Shown piece by piece: positions 7,864-14,968 of a stretch of 64,000 nt of DNA. The stretch is from Actinomadura parmotrematis (GTDB lineage: Bacteria; Actinomycetota; Actinomycetes; Streptosporangiales; Streptosporangiaceae). The notes under the pieces are model-generated. The model ran no database searches. It saw only the letters and a list, made by a program, of their open reading frames with translations, and had not been told where the DNA came from. Each line of letters opens with the position of its first letter. The stretch's first letter is position 1. The stretch spans positions 399,389-463,388 of the forward strand of contig NZ_JAIBOA010000003.1 in NCBI RefSeq assembly GCF_019458805.1, given 5' to 3'. The translations under genes were made by a program, and so were the position numbers.

Positions 7864-9597
7864 ATGGCCACGCTCGCCGACCAACTCGTGCAGGTGCTCA
7901 AGCAGGCCGGGGTGCAGCGCATCTACGGCGTTGTGGGCGACAGCCTGAACCCCGTCGTGGACGCGCTCCGCCGGGACGGCACCATCGAGTGGGTCTACGT
8001 GCGCAACGAGGAGGCCGGCGCGTTCGCCGCCGCCGCCGAGGCGCAGCTCACCGGACGCCTCGCGGTCTGCGCGGGCTCGTGCGGGCCGGGCAACACCCAC
8101 CTGGTCAACGGCCTGTACGACGCGCATCGCTCCGGCGCGCCCGTCCTCGCGATCGCCTCGCAGATCCCGAGCGTGCAGCTCGGCACCGGCTACTTCCAGG
8201 AGACCCACCCCGAGCGGCTGTTCACCGAGTGCAGCAGCTACTGCGAGCTGATCAGCACGCCGGCGCAGATGCCGCGGGTGCTGCGCACCGCCGTCCAGCA
8301 CGCCGTCGGCGGCGAGGGCGTCGCGGTGGTGGTGCTGCCCGGCGACGTCGCCGAGGCCGAGGCGGTGCAGCCGGTCGGGCGGCACGACCTGCTGACCGTC
8401 AAGGGCGCCGTCCGGCCGCCCGCCGGGCAGGTCGAGGAGCTCGCCAAGGCGCTGAACGCCGCCGAGAAGGTCACTCTGTTCTGCGGCGCGGGCGTCCGCG
8501 GCGCGCACGCGGAGGTCATCGAGCTGGCGCACCGGCTGCTCGCGCCGATCGGCCACTCGCTGCGCGGCAAGGAGTGGATCCAGTACGACAACCCCTTCGA
8601 CGTCGGGATGAGCGGCCTGCTCGGCTACGGCGCCTGCTACGAGGCGATGCACGAGGCCGACCTCGTCGTGCTGCTCGGCACCGACTTCCCCTACGACCCG
8701 TTCCTGCCGGGCCGCAACACCATCCAGATCGACCACGACGCGACCCGCCTCGGCCGCCGTACCCCGCTCGACCTCGCCGTCCACGGCGACGTCGGCGAGA
8801 CGCTGCGGGCGGCGCTGCCGCTCGTGAAGCAGAAGGGCGGCGGGCGGTTCCTCGGCGACATCCTGAAGCGGCACACCAGGTCGCTGGAGAAGGTCGTCGA
8901 CGCCTACACCCGCAAGATCGAGAAGCACGTGCCGATCCACCCCGAGTACGCCGCCGCGCTGCTCGACGAGCTCGCCGACGACGACGCCGTCTTCACCGTC
9001 GACACCGGCATGTGCAACGTGTGGGCCGCCCGCTACCTCACCCCGAACGGCAAGCGGCGCGTCATGGGGTCGTTCGTGCACGGGTCGATGGCGAACGCGC
9101 TGCCGCACGCCATCGGCGCGCAGCTCGCCGACCGCCGCCGCCAGGTGGTCTCGATGTCGGGGGACGGCGGCCTCGGCATGCTCATGGGCGAGCTGCTCAC
9201 CGTGAAGCTGCACGACCTGCCGGTGAAGATCGTGGTGTTCAACAACGCCTCGCTCGGCATGGTGAAGCTGGAGATGCTGGTGGACGGCATGCCCGACTTC
9301 GAGACCGACCACGCGGGCGTGGACTTCGCCGCCATCGCCAAGGCCGCCGGGATCGAGTCGGTGCGGGTGGAGAAGCCGAAGCAGGTGCGGTCCGCGCTGG
9401 AGAAGGCGTTCGCGCACGACGGCCCGTACCTGGTCGAGCTGGTCACCGACCCGAACGCGCTGTCCATCCCGCCGCACATCACCGCCGACCAGCTCAAGGG
9501 CTTCGCCCTCGCGGCCGGGCGGACGGTGCTCACCGGCGGCGTCGGCAAGATGGTCGACCTCGCGCGCAGCAACCTGCGCAACATCCCCCGCCCGTAG
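7864..9597 (+). CDS. poxB: Pyruvate dehydrogenase (quinone) / pyruvate oxidase-type ThDP enzyme
   Basis: A 577-aa thiamine-diphosphate enzyme that decarboxylates pyruvate to acetate and CO2 and passes electrons via FAD to the quinone pool at the membrane. The N-terminal PYR domain has the catalytic Glu in RNEEAGAFAAAAEAQLTG. A central FAD-type domain follows, and the C-terminal PP domain has the ThDP motif GDGGLGMLMGELL...FNN. Length equals that of PoxB. The ATG has GGGGGG directly upstream. A related acetolactate synthase is unlikely because the N-terminus and the LVNGLYDAHRSGAPVLAIASQI segment are PoxB-like. Expected to support acetate overflow or micro-aerobic energy generation. Confidence 0.88.
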   Translation: MATLADQLVQVLKQAGVQRIYGVVGDSLNPVVDALRRDGTIEWVYVRNEEAGAFAAAAEAQLTGRLAVCAGSCGPGNTHLVNGLYDAHRSGAPVLAIASQIPSVQLGTGYFQETHPERLFTECSSYCELISTPAQMPRVLRTAVQHAVGGEGVAVVVLPGDVAEAEAVQPVGRHDLLTVKGAVRPPAGQVEELAKALNAAEKVTLFCGAGVRGAHAEVIELAHRLLAPIGHSLRGKEWIQYDNPFDVGMSGLLGYGACYEAMHEADLVVLLGTDFPYDPFLPGRNTIQIDHDATRLGRRTPLDLAVHGDVGETLRAALPLVKQKGGGRFLGDILKRHTRSLEKVVDAYTRKIEKHVPIHPEYAAALLDELADDDAVFTVDTGMCNVWAARYLTPNGKRRVMGSFVHGSMANALPHAIGAQLADRRRQVVSMSGDGGLGMLMGELLTVKLHDLPVKIVVFNNASLGMVKLEMLVDGMPDFETDHAGVDFAAIAKAAGIESVRVEKPKQVRSALEKAFAHDGPYLVELVTDPNALSIPPHITADQLKGFALAAGRTVLTGGVGKMVDLARSNLRNIPRP

Positions 9598-9601
9598 GGA
9601 C

Positions 9602-9643
9602 GCGGACGGCCCGCGACCGGTCTCCCGGTCGCGGGCCGTCCGC
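9602..9643. terminator. Bidirectional terminator hairpin between poxB and DoxX genes
   Basis: Perfect 19-bp stem (9602-9620 with 9625-9643) and TCTC loop, lying between the two convergent stop codons only 52 bp apart. Confidence 0.75.
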
Positions 9644-9649
9644 GGGCGT

Positions 9650-10057
9650 TCAGCGGCGCAGCAGCGCGAGCGTGTCGGCGCGGCGCCGCCAGGCCACGAC
9701 GGCGAACAGGACGCCCAGGGCGAGGGGGAACGCCGCGCCCGCCACCGAGCCCAGCACGGTGACCTGGACGACGGCCGCGCCGATCATCAGCGCGATCAGC
9801 CCGGTGGCCGCCGCACCCGCCAGCCGCGGGACCATCAGGCCGATCGCCCCGGCCGCCTCGAAGAACCCGGTGACGTAGCGCAGCCACTGACCCCAGCCGA
9901 TCTCGGCGATCACCCGAACGGCGTCGCTCTGCCCCACGAACTTGGGGATCGCCGACCCGATCAGCAGGAACAGCCCCACCAGGATCTGCAACGCCCACAG
10001 GACGCGCGTCCCGGCGGAGGTGGAAGAGGTGGCGGCGGGGGTCTGGATCGCGGTCAT
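9650..10057 (-). CDS. DoxX-like small membrane protein
   Basis: 135 aa with four predicted membrane helices. The pattern WALQILVGLFLLIGSAIPKFVG followed by an Ile-Gly-Trp-Gln loop and GFFEAAGAIGLMVP is typical of the DoxX/DoxX-like superfamily (quinone-associated membrane proteins, role mostly unknown). The ATG at 10057 has GGAGAA 7 nt upstream. It is convergent with poxB; a functional link through quinone chemistry is possible but only inferred. Confidence 0.8.
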   Translation of the reverse strand: MTAIQTPAATSSTSAGTRVLWALQILVGLFLLIGSAIPKFVGQSDAVRVIAEIGWGQWLRYVTGFFEAAGAIGLMVPRLAGAAATGLIALMIGAAVVQVTVLGSVAGAAFPLALGVLFAVVAWRRRADTLALLRR

Positions 10058-10177
10058 GATGTTCTCCTTCGCAAGGCGCTCGGTCGTGCTCTCACCCCTG
10101 CGTCGAACGCCCCCGCCCCCGATCGACACCGCGCCTGAGAACTTTCCGGATTTCTTTTCCGGCGCCCGGACGTGCGA

Positions 10178-10211
10178 CCGCCCCCGCACCGGGCCGGGTG
10201 CGGGGGCGGTG
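10178..10211 (-). terminator. Terminator hairpin of the secreted Ig-like gene
   Basis: Perfect 14-bp arms (10178-10191, 10198-10211) with a 6-nt loop, 17 bases past the stop codon of the minus-strand gene starting at 11607. Confidence 0.65.
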
Positions 10212-10227
10212 CTGCGTCAGGGCGGCG

Positions 10228-11607
10228 TCAGGGACGCGGCGCCACGGTGACCGGGCGCGGTCCGGCGAGGTCGCCGGGGCCGGTCGCGGTCAGCGCGTAG
10301 GTGTTGATGCCGGCCAGGTTCGGCGACCCGACCGACCAGGTGTCCTTGCCGCCGAGGAACTGCACGGCGATGTACCCGTCGCCGTACGCCTTGGCCTTGC
10401 GGCTGAAGCGGCCCTTCTTGTCGGTCTTGGCCCACGCCAGGTGGTACCAGGTCTTCTTGCCCTTGAACCGGAAGATGATCTCGACCTTCTGGCCGGCGTA
10501 GGGCGCCGCCTTCTTCTGCTTGGTGCTGGAGTAGCGGTACAGCGCGCCGGTGACGCGCGTGTACTTGTTGCGGCGCAGCTTCTTCGGCGCCGCCTTGATC
10601 TTGGACATCTTGGTCGTCCAGCGCCAGAGCTTGCGGACGGGGCTGGTGCCGGGCTGGATGCCGGCGTCGCCCTGGAACCGTGCCCGGTAGAAGGCCGAGC
10701 TGTCGGTGGTGAAGGTCGTGTTGAAGCCGTCGTCGCGGACGCTGAGGGTCTTCAGCGCCTTCCAGCCGGACGTGCCGTTCCAGGACCGCTCCAGGACGAC
10801 CTTGCCGCCGTCCGCGGCGCTGTCGCCGAAGGAGTTCGCGGCGGGCAGCACCCAGCCGCTGAGCTGGACCTTGCCGAACGGGTCCATGGTGCCGTTCAGC
10901 ACGACGTTGGCCTTCGCCCGCACCTTCACCGTCGCCGAGGCGGTGGTCTGCTCGTACGGCTGGCCCGCGGCGAACGCGGTCGCGCCGTTGAACCAGACGA
11001 CGGAGCACGTCGGCGTGAACGAGGCGGTGTAGGTGCCGTCGGCGGCGGTCTTCAGCGCGACGACCGGGGACGGCTGCCCGCAGTAGGACTGCGACATCTC
11101 GATCTTCAGCGGCGCGCCCGCCAGGTCGCGCGCGCCGGTGGACGACCGCCACTGGAGGCGGCCGCTGACGACGGCCTTCTGCCCCTGGTCGTAGCGGGCC
11201 TTGTCGGTGGCGAGGGTGAAGTCGACGGGCGCCGGGGTGACGCCGATGTAGGAGCTGCCGCCGCCCGCGTACCGGTCGTCGGTCTCGTCGGTGGCGACGA
11301 ACACGTCGCCGGCGAAGCCGTGCGAGTCGTAGGCGGCGGTGAAGCCGCCCGTCTCGTCGGTGGTGGCGTCGGCGACGGTGCTGCCGGCGGGGCCGCGCAG
11401 GTGCACGGCGGTGCCGGCGACGGGGTGCGCGTCGTCGCCCGCGGTGACGCGGCCGGTCAGGACGGAGGTCAGGTGCTCGGCGTCGAGCACGGCCGGGGCC
11501 GACGACAGCGCGATGGTCACCGCGGCCTTCGGGTCCGCCGCGGCCGGGGCGGACAGGAGGGGGAGCGCGAGCACGGCCGTCAGGCCGAGCGCGAGGGAAC
11601 GCTTCAC
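10228..11607 (-). CDS. Secreted protein with Ig-like/bacterial repeat domains, unknown function
   Basis: 459 aa. A Sec signal peptide is clear: MKRSLALGLTAVLALPLLSA, ending in an APAAA cleavage region near residue 24. The mature part is beta-rich. Two or three Ig-like modules occur: SVLTGRVTAGDDAHPVAG with the D-E-T-G-G-F-T pattern, then KAVVSGRLQWRS with a similar DGTYTASF strand, then a C-terminal module with KVEIIFRFKGKKTWYHLA and DKKGRFSRKAKAYGDGYI. These resemble actinomycete proteins built from carboxypeptidase-regulatory-like or calcium-binding folds that coat the cell surface. No catalytic motif is seen. It has its own terminator and lies downstream of a PucR-type regulator on the same strand. 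Confidence 0.75.
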   Translation of the reverse strand: MKRSLALGLTAVLALPLLSAPAAADPKAAVTIALSSAPAVLDAEHLTSVLTGRVTAGDDAHPVAGTAVHLRGPAGSTVADATTDETGGFTAAYDSHGFAGDVFVATDETDDRYAGGGSSYIGVTPAPVDFTLATDKARYDQGQKAVVSGRLQWRSSTGARDLAGAPLKIEMSQSYCGQPSPVVALKTAADGTYTASFTPTCSVVWFNGATAFAAGQPYEQTTASATVKVRAKANVVLNGTMDPFGKVQLSGWVLPAANSFGDSAADGGKVVLERSWNGTSGWKALKTLSVRDDGFNTTFTTDSSAFYRARFQGDAGIQPGTSPVRKLWRWTTKMSKIKAAPKKLRRNKYTRVTGALYRYSSTKQKKAAPYAGQKVEIIFRFKGKKTWYHLAWAKTDKKGRFSRKAKAYGDGYIAVQFLGGKDTWSVGSPNLAGINTYALTATGPGDLAGPRPVTVAPRP

Positions 11608-11697
11608 GTATCACCTTCGGAGAGGCGGGCGCGACCGGTGGGGCGCCCGCGGGGAGAGGGCATGACAATACCGGTCAGAACGGTGATGATCCATCCC

Positions 11698-12918
11698 TTA
11701 CCGGCAGGCCGGGCGCGGCGGCGGGACGGACCGCTCGCGCAGCTCCATCGCCCGCAGGACGGCCTCGATGCCGAAGCGGGCCTCGGGGTCGCCGAGGCGG
11801 TCGCCGAGGGCCTGCTCGATGCGGCGCATGCGGTAGCGGACGGTCTGCGGGTGGATGTGCAGGTGGCGGGCGATCTCGGCGGCGGTGCCGCGGGTGACGA
11901 GCCAGGTCCGCAGCGTCTCGGTGATGCGGTCCTGCTGGCCGGGGGTCATCGCGTCCAGGACGTCGAGGAACCGCCCGGCGACCTGGTCCAGCAGCGGCCG
12001 GTCGCCCATCAGCCAGAGCGTGACCAGGTGGTCCTCGCAGCGGATCACCGCGCCGCCGTCGAGGACGCCCTCGGCGGCGAGGGCGAGCGCCTGGCGCGCC
12101 CAGCGGAGCGCGTCGCCGGTGCGGCCGGGCGGGACGGGCGGCCCGGCGGCGAGCCGGCGGCCCGGGAAGGCGGCCTCCAGCATCGCGGCGCGGGCGGTGT
12201 CGAGCGGTCCGGGCAGCATCAGCGCCGGCTCGGGGTGCTCCAGGTCGGCGAGGACGTCGCCGTCGAGGGCGCCGCGCAGGCTGCGCGCGCCCGGCCGGAG
12301 CGCGACGACGGTGACGGTGGACGGCATCGGCCAGCCCGCCGCGGCCGCGAGGTCCAGCAGCGCGGGCCCGGGGACGGCCGCCGGGTCGAGCAGGGTGCGC
12401 AGCAGGCGGCGGCGCCGCTCCTCCAGCGCCGCGCCGGGGTGGGCGCGCGCCTCCAGGTAGCCGTCCAGCGACTGGGCGGCGAGCTCGTCCAGGTAGACGA
12501 ACAGGGCGTCGGCGAGCCGCGACATGATCGACGAGGAGATGTCGTAGCGCGGCGCGACCCGCATGATGCGCCGCCAGGCGACCTGCCCGCCGATCCGGTA
12601 GGCGGCCTGAAGGCAGTCCATGCTGCGGCCCTCGCGGGCCTCGTACTGGCCGAGGCGGCGGGGCCCGTCGTTCGGCGCGGCGGCGTCGCCGCCCGCGACG
12701 CGGTCCACGAACGCGGCGAGGTTCTGCTGGACGGCGGCGCGCAGCACCTGCCCGTACGGGCCGTCCAGCGGCCGGGCGTACTCGGGCACCGCGCGGCGGA
12801 TCTCGGCGATGATCTCGTCGCTCAGGCTGGGCAGCTCGGGCCGCATGAGCTGCGCCAGCCGGCGGGGCAGCGGCGCCGACGGCTCGGTGAGCGGGCCGGC
12901 GTCGAGGGCTGAAGTCAT
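11698..12918 (-). CDS. PucR-type helix-turn-helix regulator (GGDEF-like middle domain)
   Basis: 406 aa. The C-terminal DNA-binding HTH_30 is plain in HLHIHPQTVRYRMRRIEQAL. The N-terminal ~170 residues are a helical RsbR-like sensor region found in many actinomycete PucR-family regulators; the middle region is poorly conserved. GGAGG lies upstream of the ATG at 12918, 9-10 nt away. It is divergent from the DUF6801/lipase operon across a 720-bp gap, and a paralogue of the same layout lies beyond the other end of that operon (20662-21936). Control of the operon is a reasonable inference. Confidence 0.85.
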   Translation of the reverse strand: MTSALDAGPLTEPSAPLPRRLAQLMRPELPSLSDEIIAEIRRAVPEYARPLDGPYGQVLRAAVQQNLAAFVDRVAGGDAAAPNDGPRRLGQYEAREGRSMDCLQAAYRIGGQVAWRRIMRVAPRYDISSSIMSRLADALFVYLDELAAQSLDGYLEARAHPGAALEERRRRLLRTLLDPAAVPGPALLDLAAAAGWPMPSTVTVVALRPGARSLRGALDGDVLADLEHPEPALMLPGPLDTARAAMLEAAFPGRRLAAGPPVPPGRTGDALRWARQALALAAEGVLDGGAVIRCEDHLVTLWLMGDRPLLDQVAGRFLDVLDAMTPGQQDRITETLRTWLVTRGTAAEIARHLHIHPQTVRYRMRRIEQALGDRLGDPEARFGIEAVLRAMELRERSVPPPRPACR

Positions 12919-13638
12919 GTCGGTGCACCTCCTCCACCGCCGTCCCGCCCGCCGGGGAGGACGCCGGCGGGCGGAGCGGGGCGGCTCCGCGCCTCCGGCC
13001 CGGCGGGCGGGCGGGGGGTAGCGCGCGGACCACGCCGGGGGGTGGGACGCGCGTTCGAACCGAACCCCTGCGCGCCGTGCCTGACGTGATCCAGGACACC
13101 GCGACGGTAACCGCGGAACGGGCCGCCGGTCCGTACGTGCGAGGCACAAACCGGAGGCGCCCGCTGCTCACCCGCTGACAATCGGAACGGCATTCCCGGA
13201 AACCATGCACCCGGGTGAGCGAACGGCGCCCCGGAATTCGTCGGCGATGCAGAAAACCGCCCGGACGGGCGCCGCGTCCGGGCGCGCGGTTTCCTCCCCG
13301 ATTGGCCTCCGTTGATAGTCGCCCGCGCCGCCGACGCTCACTACTGATGAAATTTTCCGGGCCCCGGAAGAATGTATGGACTTGCCTTCCGGCGCCGGAT
13401 AGCTTGCGCCTTCGTAGCCCCCGAACGATGCGGCAGAAATGATCGCGGGCCAGGTCGAACGGCGGAGGACCAGCGGGTATCTGGTGTTCCGCGTCCCGGC
13501 TCCGGCGAAATCGGCTGCCCTTCGACATCGCCGTACACGCATTTCCCACCCCATCCTCGGCCGCCCGACGGAGGTGAATGGCGGTCCCGAGGGCCGGCGA
13601 GATGCTCCGGTCTCCATCGCTTACGTGAGAGGTAACAC
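12919..13638. other. 720-bp divergent intergenic region between PucR-type gene and DUF6801 operon
   Basis: No supported gene. The first ~120 bp next to the PucR gene are extremely GC-rich. From about 13150 the composition drops and codon-like periodicity is lost, which fits a long regulatory leader. It contains a long hairpin (13254-13292) and a purine-rich ribosome site GAGAGG (13627-13632) 6 nt before the GTG of the first DUF6801 gene. I could not identify a convincing -10/-35 pair. Confidence 0.6.
13254..13292. promoter_or_regulatory. Hairpin in the DUF6801 operon leader region
   Basis: Two-part stem: AAACCGC (13254-13260) pairs with GCGGTTT (13286-13292), and CCGGACG (13261-13267) pairs with CGTCCGG (13275-13281), leaving a 4-nt bulge and a 7-nt loop. 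On the minus strand the stem runs into TTTT, like an intrinsic terminator. It lies over 300 bp from either gene, so it may end an unrecognised small transcript or fold in a leader. Confidence 0.45.
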
Positions 13639-14904
13639 GTGAACGTGAAAAGCAAGTCCGCAAAGGTCCGCCTGGCGCTCGCCGGCACCGCCGCCGCCGG
13701 TCTGGTGACCGGGTTCGTCGGGGTGGCGGGCGTGGGCCCCGCGTCCGCCGACCCGGTGTCGCTGTCGCTGAAGTACACCTGCGTCTTCCCGCTGATCGGC
13801 GAGCAGACCGTCACCGCGGCCATCAAGTCCGACATCCCGAAGTCGGTGCCGGTCAACACCCCCATCCCCAAGATCGTCATCGACGTGACCTCGACGCAGA
13901 ACGAGGACACCTGGTCGGGCCTGAACCTGGTCGGCGCCTCCACCCTGGAGGGCACCGCCACGGCGAACTCGACGGTCATCGCGCCGCAGGGCAACGTCGC
14001 CGTCAAGGTGCCGGTCGTCCTCGACAAGACGACGCTGCCGGTCAGCGACACCCCCGTGCCGTTCGACATGCACGGCTCGGGCCAGGCCCCGGCGATCCGG
14101 TTCTCCAAGGCCGGCCACGCCAAGATCACCGTCGGGGACCTGAAGCTCAACATCACCCCGCGCGACAGCACCGGCGCCGAGGTCGAGATCCCCGACCCGA
14201 GCGCCGACATCCACAACGTCGCGTGCACGCTCCTGCCGGGGCAGAACACCAGCCTCGCCGAGTTCGACATCACCGACGGCGGCACCACGCCGACGCCGAC
14301 GCCGACCGACACCCCGACCCCCACGCCCACCCCCACGCCGACGGACACGCCGACGCCGACCCCGACGCCGACCGACACCGGTGGCGGCGGCACCGTGAAG
14401 TACGGCTACACCCTCAAGGGCTCGACGTTCGTCAAGGCCCCGAACGGCACCGCGCCGCTGAACGGGTCGATCGACGCGAACCTGAAGCTGTCCACCGGCG
14501 AGTTCACCGCCGACCTGGCGCTGGACCCGACCAAGGGCGACTTCCAGATCCTCGGGTTCCTGCCGGTCCAGGCCGGGATCCAGCTCGTGCCGCAGGGCAA
14601 GACGACCGGCAAGCTCGACCCGTCCACCAAGATCCTCACGACGCACTCGCAGGTGATCACCAAGCTGCCGAGCTTCACCCTGTTCGGGATCCCGCTCGGC
14701 GGCGGCGACCAGTGCCAGACGGCGACGCCGTCGGACATCACGCTGACCTCGACCGGCGTGTTCGCGCCGACCAAGGGCGGCGACATCAAGGGCACCTACG
14801 ACCTGTCCGAGATCAAGGACTGCAACATCCTGACGCCGATCCTCAGCGCGTTCACCGCGGGCAAGGGCAACACCATCACCGCGACCCTCACCCCCAAGAA
14901 GTAA
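13639..14904 (+). CDS. Secreted DUF6801-like surface protein with Thr-Pro linker (paralogue 1)
   Basis: 421 aa with a signal peptide ending at ASA (about residue 37). Domain 1 (about 38-215) begins DPVSLSLKYTCVFPLIGEQ and fits the actinomycete DUF6801 pattern (Y-x-C-x-F-P-L-I-G, then GTATANSTVIAPQG). Then comes a ~34-residue linker of alternating Thr and Pro with Asp (14286-14386), typical of wall-spanning stalks. Domain 2 (about 252-421) starts YGYTLKGSTFVK and contains two cysteines. No enzyme motif, LPXTG or transmembrane anchor is seen. Function is unknown; binding or structural surface roles are likely. The GTG start has GAGAGG 6 nt upstream. First gene of a five-gene operon. Confidence 0.8.
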   Translation: MNVKSKSAKVRLALAGTAAAGLVTGFVGVAGVGPASADPVSLSLKYTCVFPLIGEQTVTAAIKSDIPKSVPVNTPIPKIVIDVTSTQNEDTWSGLNLVGASTLEGTATANSTVIAPQGNVAVKVPVVLDKTTLPVSDTPVPFDMHGSGQAPAIRFSKAGHAKITVGDLKLNITPRDSTGAEVEIPDPSADIHNVACTLLPGQNTSLAEFDITDGGTTPTPTPTDTPTPTPTPTPTDTPTPTPTPTDTGGGGTVKYGYTLKGSTFVKAPNGTAPLNGSIDANLKLSTGEFTADLALDPTKGDFQILGFLPVQAGIQLVPQGKTTGKLDPSTKILTTHSQVITKLPSFTLFGIPLGGGDQCQTATPSDITLTSTGVFAPTKGGDIKGTYDLSEIKDCNILTPILSAFTAGKGNTITATLTPKK

Positions 14905-14919
14905 CCCCCACCCTCCGCC

Positions 14920-14949
14920 GGCCCCGGGCTCCCGTGCGAGCCCGGGGCC
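14920..14949 (+). terminator. Intercistronic hairpin between DUF6801 paralogues 1 and 2
   Basis: Perfect 12-bp arms (14920-14931, 14938-14949) with a 6-nt loop in the 64-bp gap. It may act as a partial terminator or an RNA-stability element that sets different expression of the first gene. Confidence 0.55.
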
Positions 14950-14968
14950 GTTCCCGAAAGGCGCCCCC

